A stretch of 64,000 nucleotides of DNA from contig JAZRGT010000045.1 of NCBI GenBank assembly GCA_045644325.1, positions 46,583 through 110,582 on the forward strand. The letters are read 5' to 3'. Each line of letters opens with the position of its first letter. The stretch's first letter is position 1. Positions 7,754-15,984 of this stretch are shown in pieces. A model generated the notes under the pieces. It saw only the letters and a program-made list of their open reading frames with translations. It was not told where the DNA came from and searched no databases. This DNA is from CAG-390 sp045644325. Lineage in GTDB: Bacteria > Bacillota > Clostridia > Oscillospirales > CAG-272. The translations under genes were made by a program, and so were the position numbers.

Positions 7754-9028
7754 ATGAAAAAGTTAAAGGTTATCATCATCGGTCTCGGCAGCCGAGGTAC
7801 TACTTATGCAAAGCACGGCTTTGATGCTTGCCCCGAATTTGAGCTTGTCGGAATTGCCGATCCCGATCCCGTGAGAAGAAATTACGTTAAAGAAAGATGC
7901 AATCTTGACGAGTCCGCTTGCTTTGAGAGCTGGGAGGATATTCTCGCTCTGCCCAAATTTGCAGACGCAGCTATCATCGCAACGCAGGATCAGATGCACT
8001 TTGATCCCGCGATGAAGGCTATCGAGCTCGGATATCACCTTCTTCTCGAAAAGCCCGCGGCTCCTACGCCCGAGGAATGCTACAATATCGCGGATGCGGC
8101 TAACAAAAAGGGCGTTCACGTTATCATTTGTCACGTGCTCCGCTTTACTCCCTTCTTCCGCACGCTCAAAAAGATCATCGATGACGGCAAGATCGGTAAG
8201 ATAATGAATATAGTTCATCAAGAAGGTGTCGGAAACATCCATCAGAGCCACAGCTACGTACGCGGCAACTGGCACAAGGAGGCTGACAGCACGCCAATGC
8301 TCCTTGCAAAGAGCTGTCACGATATCGACATTCTTCAATGGCTTCTCGGTGAGAAGTGCACTCGCGTTCACAGCTTCGGCTCGCTTACCTATTTCTGCGC
8401 GGAAAACAAGCCCGAGGGCGCGCCCGAGTTCTGCTATATGGGCTGCCCCGTAGGCGAGAGCTGTCCCTATAACGCGGTGAAGATCTACGCCTCCGAAAAA
8501 TCCTCTTACATTGGCAGAGCATCAAGAAAGCACAATCCCACCGAAGAGGACGTCCGCCGAGTTCTTACCGAAACCAACTACGGCAGATGCGTATTCGGAT
8601 GCGACAATGACGTTGTCGACCATCAGGTAGTAAACCTTGAATACGAAAGCGGTGCGACCGTTTCCTTTACTATGAGTGCCTTCAACAAGGGTGGCAGAAA
8701 GATCCACATTATGGGCACCAAGGGAGAGATCTACGCAGGTATGGCTGACAAATCGGTAACTCTTTACGAGTTCGAGACCGGAAAGAAGAGCGAGATTCTC
8801 GTTTCGGATGCGGTTGCGGACGAGGAGATCACCGGCGGTCACGGCGGCGGCGACAGAGGAATTATGCGCTCCTTCTGCCAATACCTTTGCGGCACGTACA
8901 CCGGCAACTCTGTGACCGAGATCACCACCTCCATCGAAAACCACCTTGTGACCTTCGCGGCTGAGCGATCAAGACACGAAGGAAGCGTTGTGACGATTGA
9001 GGAATATATCAACGAATTCAAGAATTAA
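7754..9028 (+). CDS. Gfo/Idh/MocA family NAD(P)-dependent oxidoreductase
   Basis: 424 residues. The N-terminal Rossmann domain begins IIIGLGSRGTTYAKH and includes the family motif LLLEKPAAPTPEE with the conserved Glu-Lys-Pro. The C-terminal substrate domain carries SCHDIDILQWLLG, where the His-Asp pair matches the usual catalytic region. An insert near residues 225-245 holds four cysteines (CYMGCPVGESCPY), a feature of a known subgroup of this family and possibly a metal or structural site. The substrate is probably a sugar or cyclitol. It sits upstream of a sugar kinase but has its own terminator. ATG follows GAGGT. Confidence 0.9.
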   Translation: MKKLKVIIIGLGSRGTTYAKHGFDACPEFELVGIADPDPVRRNYVKERCNLDESACFESWEDILALPKFADAAIIATQDQMHFDPAMKAIELGYHLLLEKPAAPTPEECYNIADAANKKGVHVIICHVLRFTPFFRTLKKIIDDGKIGKIMNIVHQEGVGNIHQSHSYVRGNWHKEADSTPMLLAKSCHDIDILQWLLGEKCTRVHSFGSLTYFCAENKPEGAPEFCYMGCPVGESCPYNAVKIYASEKSSYIGRASRKHNPTEEDVRRVLTETNYGRCVFGCDNDVVDHQVVNLEYESGATVSFTMSAFNKGGRKIHIMGTKGEIYAGMADKSVTLYEFETGKKSEILVSDAVADEEITGGHGGGDRGIMRSFCQYLCGTYTGNSVTEITTSIENHLVTFAAERSRHEGSVVTIEEYINEFKN

Positions 9029-9037
9029 TCCATTCGG

Positions 9038-9069
9038 ATAAAAAGGAGCAAATACAGCTCCTTTTTATT
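9038..9069 (+). terminator. terminator after the Gfo/Idh/MocA gene
   Basis: AAAAAGGAGC (9040-9049) pairs with GCTCCTTTTT (9057-9066), ending in a T run. Confidence 0.85.
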
Positions 9070-9088
9070 TGTTTTTTGCTTCACCGCG

Positions 9089-9117
9089 TTGACATTTTCC
9101 CCATAGTGTGCTATAAT
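9089..9117 (+). promoter_or_regulatory. consensus sigma-A promoter for the FGGY kinase
   Basis: TTGACA (9089-9094), 17 bp, TATAAT (9112-9117); exact consensus. Confidence 0.9.
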
Positions 9118-9167
9118 GAACCCGAAAGACTTATGCTTCAATTTTTATGAATGCGAGGGATAGCTGT

Positions 9168-10640
9168 ATGAAAAAATACGTTTTGGCATACGATCTCGGT
9201 ACAAGCGGTGTCAAAGGTGCGTTGGTCACGCCCGATGGCGAGGTCGCTTTTACCGCTACGGTTTCTTATCCGCTCTATACAGCAGACGGCGGCATCGCCG
9301 AGCAGGAGCCTGTCGATTACTGGAAGGGTGTCTGCGACGTCACCCGAGCTGTGCTCGAAAAGGGCAAGGTTGCGCCCGAGGCGGTGATCGGAATGGCTCT
9401 CGATACTATGTGGAAGGGTATTATTCCCGTTGACGATGCGGGACGTGTGCTTCATCGCAGTATCATCTGGCTTGATTCACGCTCCGTGGAGGAGGCGCGG
9501 CTTCTGAACGAACGGTTCGGTGAAGGTACGTTCACCTCGGCGGATTATTGGCCCAAGCTCTTTTGGCTTCGCCGAAACCGCCCCGACGTATTTGAGAACG
9601 CCGTCACGGTTTTCGAGGTCAATTCCTATATCAAGTGGCGTGCAACCGGCGTGGCATCGGTTGACGAGGGCAACGATTTTGTGCACTCGACAGACCCCAA
9701 GCTTGATGCTTTTTACGCCGAGCTGATGGATTTTATGGATATTCCGCGTGAAAAATTCCCGGAGGTTGCGCCCTCGTGCGGTCTTGTGGGGTACGTAACC
9801 GAGGAGGCTTCCCACGAGCTCGGTCTGCCCGCAGGTGTGCCCGTTTTCGGTGGCACAAGCGATATCAACGCAATCGCAATGGGCGCGGGTACTGCCGGTA
9901 TTGGCGGTGTGCACATATATTTCGGTTCTTCGGGTTGGATAGGTTATACTCTTCCCCACGAATTCGAAACACTCTACTTCTCCCCCTTTGATGAGAAGCG
10001 CGATGTGACCATCATCAGCTCGCAGGCGATCGGACTTTCCTACAATTGGGCACTCGATCGCTTTTACGGTGATGAAAAAAAGAAGCTTGGCGACGGTATA
10101 TACACCTTGGTGGATCAGCAATTGGCGGAAATTCCGGCAGGCTCGGAGGGAGTTTTTGCGACGCCGTGGTTTTACGGTGAGCGTCCGCCTCTCTTCGGCA
10201 GAGATGCACGAGGTAATTTTCTCGGTCTCGGCGCGATCCACGACCGCCGTCACATGACCCGCGCGGTGATGGAGGGCGTTTGCTATCAGCTCAGAATGGG
10301 CGCGGAATATAACGCAAACATTGGACGTCCCTTGCCCGAAAAGGTGCGTGCCATCGGAGGCGGCTCTTGCAGCGGAATCTGGATGCAGATTCTCGCCGAC
10401 GTGCTGAACGTGACCATAGAGGTACCCGCCGCAACTCGCCACGCAGGAACCTTGGGCACGGCATATTGCGCTCTCGTCGGTCTCGGTCTCTGCGACGATA
10501 TCGAGGACGCCGCCCGCCGAGTGAAGATCGACAAGGTCTATACACCCAACCCCGAGTCAGTAGCGGTCTACGAAAAGGGATATCGCGTTTTTGAGAAAAT
10601 TTATAAGACACTTGCGCCGCTGTTTGAAAATGAAATATAG
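9168..10640 (+). CDS. FGGY-family carbohydrate kinase (xylulokinase-like)
   Basis: 490 residues from the ATG at 9168, preceded by GAGGG 8 nt upstream; an ATG at 9147 would add seven residues and has no site. The ATP-binding start AYDLGTSGVKGALV and the C-terminal signature IGGGSCSGIWMQILADVL are typical. FGGY kinases phosphorylate pentoses, hexoses or polyols with ATP in the cytosol. The overall pattern is nearest to xylulokinase, but WLDSRS and GGTSDINAIAMGAG do not settle the substrate. Monocistronic, between two hairpin terminators. The upstream oxidoreductase and downstream mutase suggest sugar catabolism. Confidence 0.88.
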   Translation: MKKYVLAYDLGTSGVKGALVTPDGEVAFTATVSYPLYTADGGIAEQEPVDYWKGVCDVTRAVLEKGKVAPEAVIGMALDTMWKGIIPVDDAGRVLHRSIIWLDSRSVEEARLLNERFGEGTFTSADYWPKLFWLRRNRPDVFENAVTVFEVNSYIKWRATGVASVDEGNDFVHSTDPKLDAFYAELMDFMDIPREKFPEVAPSCGLVGYVTEEASHELGLPAGVPVFGGTSDINAIAMGAGTAGIGGVHIYFGSSGWIGYTLPHEFETLYFSPFDEKRDVTIISSQAIGLSYNWALDRFYGDEKKKLGDGIYTLVDQQLAEIPAGSEGVFATPWFYGERPPLFGRDARGNFLGLGAIHDRRHMTRAVMEGVCYQLRMGAEYNANIGRPLPEKVRAIGGGSCSGIWMQILADVLNVTIEVPAATRHAGTLGTAYCALVGLGLCDDIEDAARRVKIDKVYTPNPESVAVYEKGYRVFEKIYKTLAPLFENEI

Positions 10641-10642
10641 TC

Positions 10643-10682
10643 AAAAAACGCCCGACAGAGAGATTCATCGGGCGTTTTTTGC
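10643..10682 (+). terminator. terminator of the FGGY kinase gene
   Basis: AAAAAACGCCCGA (10643-10655) pairs with TCGGGCGTTTTTT (10668-10680). Confidence 0.9.
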
Positions 10683-10744
10683 CATACTAACGCAATAAAA
10701 GTCTGATCTTGCGATGAAAACTCTGCTTTTTTCCTTATCAGGAC

Positions 10745-10773
10745 TTGAAAACCGCGCGCAAATATAGTATAAT
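10745..10773 (+). promoter_or_regulatory. sigma-A promoter for phosphoglucomutase
   Basis: TTGAAA (10745-10750), 17 bp, TATAAT (10768-10773). Confidence 0.82.
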
Positions 10774-10806
10774 ATTAAGGTATTATTTTTGAAAGAGGAG
10801 ATCTTA

Positions 10807-12501
10807 ATGTCTACCGAAAAGTATATGACCGACTTTGATCGTTGGCTTGGTTTTGAGGGTATTGCGCCCGACATCAAGGCAGAGCTTATTTCTATAAAGG
10901 ATGACAAAAATGCTATTGCCGAGCGTTTTGCCGCTGAGCTTGAATTCGGCACGGGCGGTATGCGCGGTATTCTCGGCGCGGGAATCGGCAGAATGAATAT
11001 CTACACCGTTATGCGCGTCAGCCTCGCGTTTGCCGAGTATATCAAGAGCCTCGGCGCGGATGCCGCAGAAAAGGGTATCGTTATCTCGCACGATAACCGC
11101 CGCTACTCGCGCGAGTTTGCGCTTGCAACCGCGGGCGTTTTCGCAGCTGCGGGTGTCAAGGCTTATATCTTTGATTCGCTTCGCCCCACGCCCATGCTTT
11201 CCTTTTCCGTCCGCAAGATGCGCGCGGCAGGAGGAGTTATGATCACGGCTTCGCACAATCCGCCCGAATATAACGGTTACAAGATATATGACTCCGAGGG
11301 CTGTCAGCTTTCGCTTGAAGAAAGCGAGAAGGTTATCGCTCTTGTAAAAGAAGTCAAAGACGAGCTTGCCGTTCCCTGCCTCACCCTCGAGGAAGCGGGC
11401 GATAGGATCGTTATGCTCGATTCCGCGATCGATGATGAATACGCTATGCGCGTTGAAAATATCTCGATCTCCCGCGACCGTGAAAGTGCCGCAAAGCTGA
11501 AGGTCGTTTATTCACCCCAACACGGTACGGGTAACGTTCCCGTCCGCCGTGTTCTTGCCGATTGCGGTTACGAGGTAATACCTGTTCTCTCGCAGTGCGA
11601 ACCCGATCCCGATTTTTCGGGCACAGAATCGCCCAACCCCGAGTCGCCCAAGGCTTACACCGAGGCACTCCGCATCGCAAAGGAAACGGGCGCGGATATC
11701 GTTATCACAACCGACCCCGACTGCGACCGTCTCGGCGTTGCCGCGCTTAACAAGGCGGGCGAAATGGTGCTTATGACGGGCAACCAGTCCGCTGCTGTGC
11801 TTCTTGAATATATCCTTTCGCGCCGTACAGACGGCGGTTCTATTCCCGCAGACGCTTATATGGTGACCACTATTGTTACCTCCGACCTCGGCGATCGCAT
11901 CTGCGAACGTTACGGTGTCAACGTAGAAAAAACGCTGACGGGCTTCAAGTTCATCGGCGAGAAGATTGCGCGCCACCGCGCCGAGGGCAATTACGGCTTC
12001 GTTTTCGGCTATGAAGAAAGCTACGGCTGTCTTATCTCTGATTTTGTTCGCGACAAGGATGGCGTTCAGGCATCCATGATGCTCTGTGAGGCGGCGGCTT
12101 ACTACAAGAATTACGGCTTGACCCTTATCGACGTTCTCGCCGCTATTCACGAAAAGTACGGCTATTTCCTTGATTCACAATCGAACTTCTACTTCCCCGG
12201 ACTTGATGGCAAGGCGAAGATCGCGGCTCTCACCGCAGATCTGCGTGAAAATGCTCCCACGGAGGTTGGTGGCGTAAAGGTCACAAAAGTCGAAGACTAC
12301 CTCTCCGACGAGACGAAGGCCGCAGGCTTCCCCGCATCCGACGTTCTCCGATTCATCTTTGAGGACGGCTGTTGGGTTGCCGTTCGTCCCAGCGGAACTG
12401 AGCCTAAATGCAAGTTCTACTACTGCGTTTGCGCCGCAAACAAGGCACTTGCCGAGGCAAAGCATGAGGCACTCAAGGTTGCCTTTGAACCTAAATTATA
12501 A
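10807..12501 (+). CDS. pgcA: alpha-phosphoglucomutase / phosphomannomutase
   Basis: 564 residues, normal for the long Firmicutes PgcA type. The ATG at 10807 has AGAGGAG 6 nt upstream. All four alpha-D-phosphohexomutase signatures are present: the phosphoserine loop TASHNPPEYNGYK, the magnesium loop DPDCDRLG, the sugar-binding GYEES, and the phosphate-binding RPSGTEPK near the C-terminus. It interconverts glucose 1-phosphate and glucose 6-phosphate, linking glycogen and cell-wall precursors to glycolysis. Cytosolic and monocistronic. Confidence 0.93.
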   Translation: MSTEKYMTDFDRWLGFEGIAPDIKAELISIKDDKNAIAERFAAELEFGTGGMRGILGAGIGRMNIYTVMRVSLAFAEYIKSLGADAAEKGIVISHDNRRYSREFALATAGVFAAAGVKAYIFDSLRPTPMLSFSVRKMRAAGGVMITASHNPPEYNGYKIYDSEGCQLSLEESEKVIALVKEVKDELAVPCLTLEEAGDRIVMLDSAIDDEYAMRVENISISRDRESAAKLKVVYSPQHGTGNVPVRRVLADCGYEVIPVLSQCEPDPDFSGTESPNPESPKAYTEALRIAKETGADIVITTDPDCDRLGVAALNKAGEMVLMTGNQSAAVLLEYILSRRTDGGSIPADAYMVTTIVTSDLGDRICERYGVNVEKTLTGFKFIGEKIARHRAEGNYGFVFGYEESYGCLISDFVRDKDGVQASMMLCEAAAYYKNYGLTLIDVLAAIHEKYGYFLDSQSNFYFPGLDGKAKIAALTADLRENAPTEVGGVKVTKVEDYLSDETKAAGFPASDVLRFIFEDGCWVAVRPSGTEPKCKFYYCVCAANKALAEAKHEALKVAFEPKL

Positions 12502-12510
12502 ATAAAAAAC

Positions 12511-12562
12511 ACCCCGTTGTCAACTTTTTGCATATTTTTGCAAAACTTCTTGACAGCGGGGT
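12511..12562 (+). terminator. pgcA terminator-like inverted repeat that contains the next promoter's -35 box
   Basis: ACCCCGTTGTCAA (12511-12523) pairs with TTGACAGCGGGGT (12550-12562) with one G-T pair; the loop carries a smaller TTTTGC/GCAAAA hairpin. A run of seven A/T pairs follows. The right arm begins with TTGACA, the -35 of the following gene. Confidence 0.75.
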
Positions 12563-12578
12563 AAAAAAATGGTATCAT
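12550..12578 (+). promoter_or_regulatory. promoter of the first tandem solute-binding lipoprotein
   Basis: TTGACA (12550-12555), 17 bp, TATCAT (12573-12578). The block from here to the start codon is nearly repeated at 14258-14320 before the paralogue. Confidence 0.85.
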
Positions 12579-12612
12579 TATATTAATTATATTTTAGAAA
12601 GGAATCTATACA

Positions 12613-14112
12613 ATGAAAAAGATCCGCATCTTTGCCGGCATTATGGCACTTCTGATGCTCGCGCTCTGCTTCGCTTCCTGCGCCAACACTCCCGTTGACC
12701 CCGAAACGACCACCGCAGGCGAGAATGCATCCACCGAAGCTCCCGTAGCAGCAGGCACTACCGAACCCGCAGAATCCACCTACCCCGTTGACGAAAACGG
12801 CTACGAACTTGACAGACTCCCCGAACTCAACTACAATAACGAAGAATTCGTTATCTTTACTTGGTCCAACCAGGTAATGTGGGAGTGGAACGAGGATGAC
12901 ACCACCAACGGTGAAAAGATCCACGATGCTATCTATGACCGTCAGGTAAGAACCGAGGAGCGTCTCGGCATCGACATCGTTCTCTCCAAGCAGAACGGTG
13001 ACTGGAACAACCGTAACTCCTTCATCACCACTGTTGAAGCTAACGTTTCCGCAGGCACCAAGGACGCCTTCGACCTTGTCGGTCAGTATACTCCCGCAGC
13101 TCCTATCGGTGCTATGAAGGGACTCTACCACGACCTCTCCGAGATCGAGCATCTTGACTGGGAACGCCCCTGGTGGCCCTCCGATATTCAGGAATCCTGC
13201 CACATCAACAACAACGTGTACTTCACCACCGGTGATATTACCGGAACACTCGTCCGTAACATCCACTGCATTATCGCAAACCTCGATCTTGCTGAAACTC
13301 ATCAGCTTCCCAACCTTTACGAGCTCGTAAGCAACAAAGAGTGGACTATGGATAAGTTCTCTGAAATCGCTCTCGGCACCATTCAGGGCATCAATCCCGA
13401 CGGCTCCGCAGCTTACAGCGTAACCTTCCCCAACAACGTTGAGTACGACAGCCTTTTCTACGGCGCAGGCTTCCGTTTCGTTGAGCATGATGCTGACAAC
13501 AAGCTCGTTATGTCCGCCGAACTCACCGGCGACCGTCTTGAGAGCTGGTTCCAGACCTGCCGTAGCTTCCTCTTTGATAACGCAGACGTTGAGATCCTCG
13601 CTATCAACGGTGCAAACGGCTTCACCTCCGGCAACGTTCTCTTCCATTGCGGCGGCGTTTCCGACGTTCAGAACTCTCTTCAGGACGTAAACTTTGACTT
13701 TGCTATCCTTCCCTTCCCGCTTTACGACAAGGATCAGGAAGAGTACTACACCATTACAAGCTATTGGCTCAGCCTCTTCTCCATCCCCGTCAATGCACCC
13801 GATCCCTCTATGTCCGCAGCTGTTCTTGAGTGTCTCTCCTCCTACGGCTACCGTTACCTGACTCCCGTTATGTATCAGGAAGCATTCCAGTACCGTTACC
13901 TCGATACTCTTGAGAACGCGCAGATGTTCGATCTTCTCCACGATACCCTCGTATTCGATCCCGGCCGCCTCTTCGCAGACCAGCTCAACTGCTTCGCAGC
14001 ATTCCGTCAGGCAGCTATGGATACAGGTAGCACCTCTTGGAGCAGCTACTATGCAACCAACGGTAAGCTCTGGTCCAGATCGCTCGATAAGATCATCCAA
14101 ACTCTCGGTTAA
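12613..14112 (+). CDS. extracellular solute-binding lipoprotein, tandem copy 1
   Basis: 499 residues. Signal peptide with lipobox ASCA (Cys23), then a Thr/Glu/Ala-rich linker to about residue 60. The mature part has the marks of large ABC sugar-binding proteins: FVIFTWSN at the first strand, DAIYDRQVRTEERLGI, FDLVGQYT, a PWWP segment, DITGTLVRN and EWTMDKFSEIA. It would bind a solute, probably an oligosaccharide, for an ABC importer, but no permease or ATPase gene lies in the window. Copy 2 at 14320 is very similar by eye. The gene almost avoids TTA, CTA and TCA codons, suggesting high expression. Confidence 0.85.
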   Translation: MKKIRIFAGIMALLMLALCFASCANTPVDPETTTAGENASTEAPVAAGTTEPAESTYPVDENGYELDRLPELNYNNEEFVIFTWSNQVMWEWNEDDTTNGEKIHDAIYDRQVRTEERLGIDIVLSKQNGDWNNRNSFITTVEANVSAGTKDAFDLVGQYTPAAPIGAMKGLYHDLSEIEHLDWERPWWPSDIQESCHINNNVYFTTGDITGTLVRNIHCIIANLDLAETHQLPNLYELVSNKEWTMDKFSEIALGTIQGINPDGSAAYSVTFPNNVEYDSLFYGAGFRFVEHDADNKLVMSAELTGDRLESWFQTCRSFLFDNADVEILAINGANGFTSGNVLFHCGGVSDVQNSLQDVNFDFAILPFPLYDKDQEEYYTITSYWLSLFSIPVNAPDPSMSAAVLECLSSYGYRYLTPVMYQEAFQYRYLDTLENAQMFDLLHDTLVFDPGRLFADQLNCFAAFRQAAMDTGSTSWSSYYATNGKLWSRSLDKIIQTLG

Positions 14113-14117
14113 TTACA

Positions 14118-14154
14118 TAAAAATAACACTCGCTTTGGCGGGTGTTATTTTTAC
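14118..14154 (+). terminator. terminator of solute-binding copy 1
   Basis: AAAAATAACACTCGC pairs with GCGGGTGTTATTTTT around a TTTG loop. A nearly identical hairpin follows copy 2 at 15823. Confidence 0.9.
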
Positions 14155-14234
14155 TGCAAATTCAAAGCATAGCATAGCGCAAAACAAGTCAAACGCACCT
14201 TTTACGCCTTAAATTTTAACAAAAATAAACGCCA

Positions 14235-14264
14235 TTGTCAATGTTTTAAAAAACATCTTGACAA
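14235..14264 (+). repeat. inverted repeat overlapping the copy 2 promoter
   Basis: TTGTCAATGTTT (14235-14246) pairs with AAACAT-CT-TGACAA (14251-14264), a 2-nt bulge on the right arm. The right arm holds the -35 TTGACA, repeating the arrangement at 12511-12562. Confidence 0.7.
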
Positions 14265-14286
14265 AGGGGGATAAAAATGGTATCAT
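14258..14286 (+). promoter_or_regulatory. promoter of the second tandem solute-binding lipoprotein
   Basis: TTGACA (14258-14263), 17 bp, TATCAT (14281-14286), followed by the same leader and AGAAAGGAATC ribosome site as copy 1. Confidence 0.85.
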
Positions 14287-14319
14287 TATATTAACCATTT
14301 TTAGAAAGGAATCTATACT

Positions 14320-15816
14320 ATGAAAAAGACTCGCATCTTTGCAGGCATTATGGCCGTTCTGACGATCGCGCTCTGTCTCGCATCTTGTGCTAACACTCCC
14401 GTTGACCCCGAAACAACAACCGCTGCAAGCGAGAACGCATCCACTGAAGCACCCGTAGCCGGCTCTACCGAACCCACAGAGACCACATACCCCGTTGACG
14501 AAAACGGCTACGAGCTTGACAGACTCCCCGAGCTTAACTATGGCGACAAGGAATTCGTTCTCTTCACCTGGTCCAATCAGGTCCAGTGGGAATGGAACGA
14601 GGACGGCACCACTACCGGTGACAAGATCCACGACGCTATCTACAACCGTCAGGTCCGTACCGAGGAGCGTCTTGGCATCAAGTTCTCCATCTCCAAGCAG
14701 ACCGGTGACTGGAGCAACAGAAACTCCTTCATCACCACCGTTGAGGCTAACGTTGCCGCAGGTAATCAGGACGCATTCGACCTTGTAGGTCAGTACACCC
14801 CTGCAGCTCCCATCGGCGCTATGAAGAACCTCTACCTCGACCTCAATGAGGTACAGTACCTTGATTACGAGCGCGCTTGGTGGCCTGAGGATATTCTCGA
14901 ATCCTGCAGCATCAACGACAACCTCTACTTCATCACCGGCGATATCACCGGTACTCTCGTACGTAACATTCACTCGGTTCACTGCAACCTCGACCTTGCA
15001 GAGACCTACAATCTCCCCAACGTATATGAGCTCGTTGAGTCCGGCGAATGGACCTTCGACAAGTTTGCTGAGATCTCTCTCGGTGTTGTTACCGGACTTA
15101 ACCCCGACGGTTCTCCCGGTTACAGCGTAACCTTCACCGATAACGTTCAGTTTGACAGCCTTTTCTACGGCGGTGGATTTCGTTTCGTTGAGAAGGATGC
15201 CGACGGCAAGCTCATTATGTCCCCCGAGCTTTCGGGCGAGCGCCTTGAGAACTGGTACCAGACTTGGAACCGTTTCCTCTATGATAACGCAGATGTAGAG
15301 CTTCTTGGCACCAATAAGGCAAACGGATTTGCTTCCGGTAACGTTCTCTTCAACTGCGGTACCGTTGCAGACGTTCAGAACTATCTCCAGGAAGTAAGCT
15401 TCGACTTTGCAATCCTCCCCTTCCCCAAGTACGATGATAACCAGGAAAACTACTGCACCACCACCAGCTATTGGGTAAGTATGTTCTCCATCCCCGCTAA
15501 CGCTAACGATCCCGATATGTCCGCGGCAGTTCTTGAATGTCTCGGATCTTACGGTTACCGTTACCTCACCACAGTTATTTACGAGCAGGCTTTCCAGTAC
15601 CGTTACCTCGATACTCTCGAAAATGCGAGAATGTTCGATCTTCTCCACAACACCCTCGTATTCGACCCCGGTAAGCTCTTCGCAGATCAGCTTAACTGCT
15701 TCTCCGCGTTCCGTAAGGCAGCGGGAACAGATACTCCCTCCTGGTCTACGTACTACAAGACAAACAAGGTAGCTTGGGAAAGATCTCTTGCAAAGATCAT
15801 TAGCACTCTTGGCTAA
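14320..15816 (+). CDS. extracellular solute-binding lipoprotein, tandem copy 2
   Basis: 498 residues. Lipobox ASCA with Cys23, Thr/Glu-rich linker, then the same fold and motifs as the gene at 12613: FVLFTWSN, DAIYNRQVRTEERLGI, RAWWPEDI, DITGTLVRN. Promoter, leader, coding region and terminator are all duplicated, so the pair arose by a tandem duplication of a whole transcription unit. Differences are spread over the protein, so binding specificity may have shifted. No transporter partner is adjacent. Confidence 0.85.
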   Translation: MKKTRIFAGIMAVLTIALCLASCANTPVDPETTTAASENASTEAPVAGSTEPTETTYPVDENGYELDRLPELNYGDKEFVLFTWSNQVQWEWNEDGTTTGDKIHDAIYNRQVRTEERLGIKFSISKQTGDWSNRNSFITTVEANVAAGNQDAFDLVGQYTPAAPIGAMKNLYLDLNEVQYLDYERAWWPEDILESCSINDNLYFITGDITGTLVRNIHSVHCNLDLAETYNLPNVYELVESGEWTFDKFAEISLGVVTGLNPDGSPGYSVTFTDNVQFDSLFYGGGFRFVEKDADGKLIMSPELSGERLENWYQTWNRFLYDNADVELLGTNKANGFASGNVLFNCGTVADVQNYLQEVSFDFAILPFPKYDDNQENYCTTTSYWVSMFSIPANANDPDMSAAVLECLGSYGYRYLTTVIYEQAFQYRYLDTLENARMFDLLHNTLVFDPGKLFADQLNCFSAFRKAAGTDTPSWSTYYKTNKVAWERSLAKIISTLG

Positions 15817-15822
15817 TTTCAT

Positions 15823-15857
15823 AAAAATAACACTCGCTTCGGCGGGTGTTATTTTTA
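15823..15857 (+). terminator. terminator of solute-binding copy 2
   Basis: AAAAATAACACTCGC and GCGGGTGTTATTTTT around TTCG; twin of the 14118 hairpin. Confidence 0.9.
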
Positions 15858-15918
15858 CTATAAATCTATCTTCAGCTTCAGCTTAAAATGAACAAAACGC
15901 CGTTTTTTCAAAAAGCTA

Positions 15919-15947
15919 TTGAAATCCTCGAAGATTTGTAGTATAAT
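15919..15947 (+). promoter_or_regulatory. sigma-A promoter for the GpsA-like gene
   Basis: TTGAAA (15919-15924), 17 bp, TATAAT (15942-15947). Confidence 0.83.
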
Positions 15948-15984
15948 ATTATACGGAAAATTTTTATAAAAAAGGAAGACTAAA

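Noticed and set aside
14209..15822. 537-codon minus-strand open frame (and similar ones at 12583-14100, 44525-46357, 60300-61871)
   Set aside because: Shadows created by codon bias in the sense lipoprotein genes; the translations are Val/Glu/Gly-rich with no signal, start site or family.
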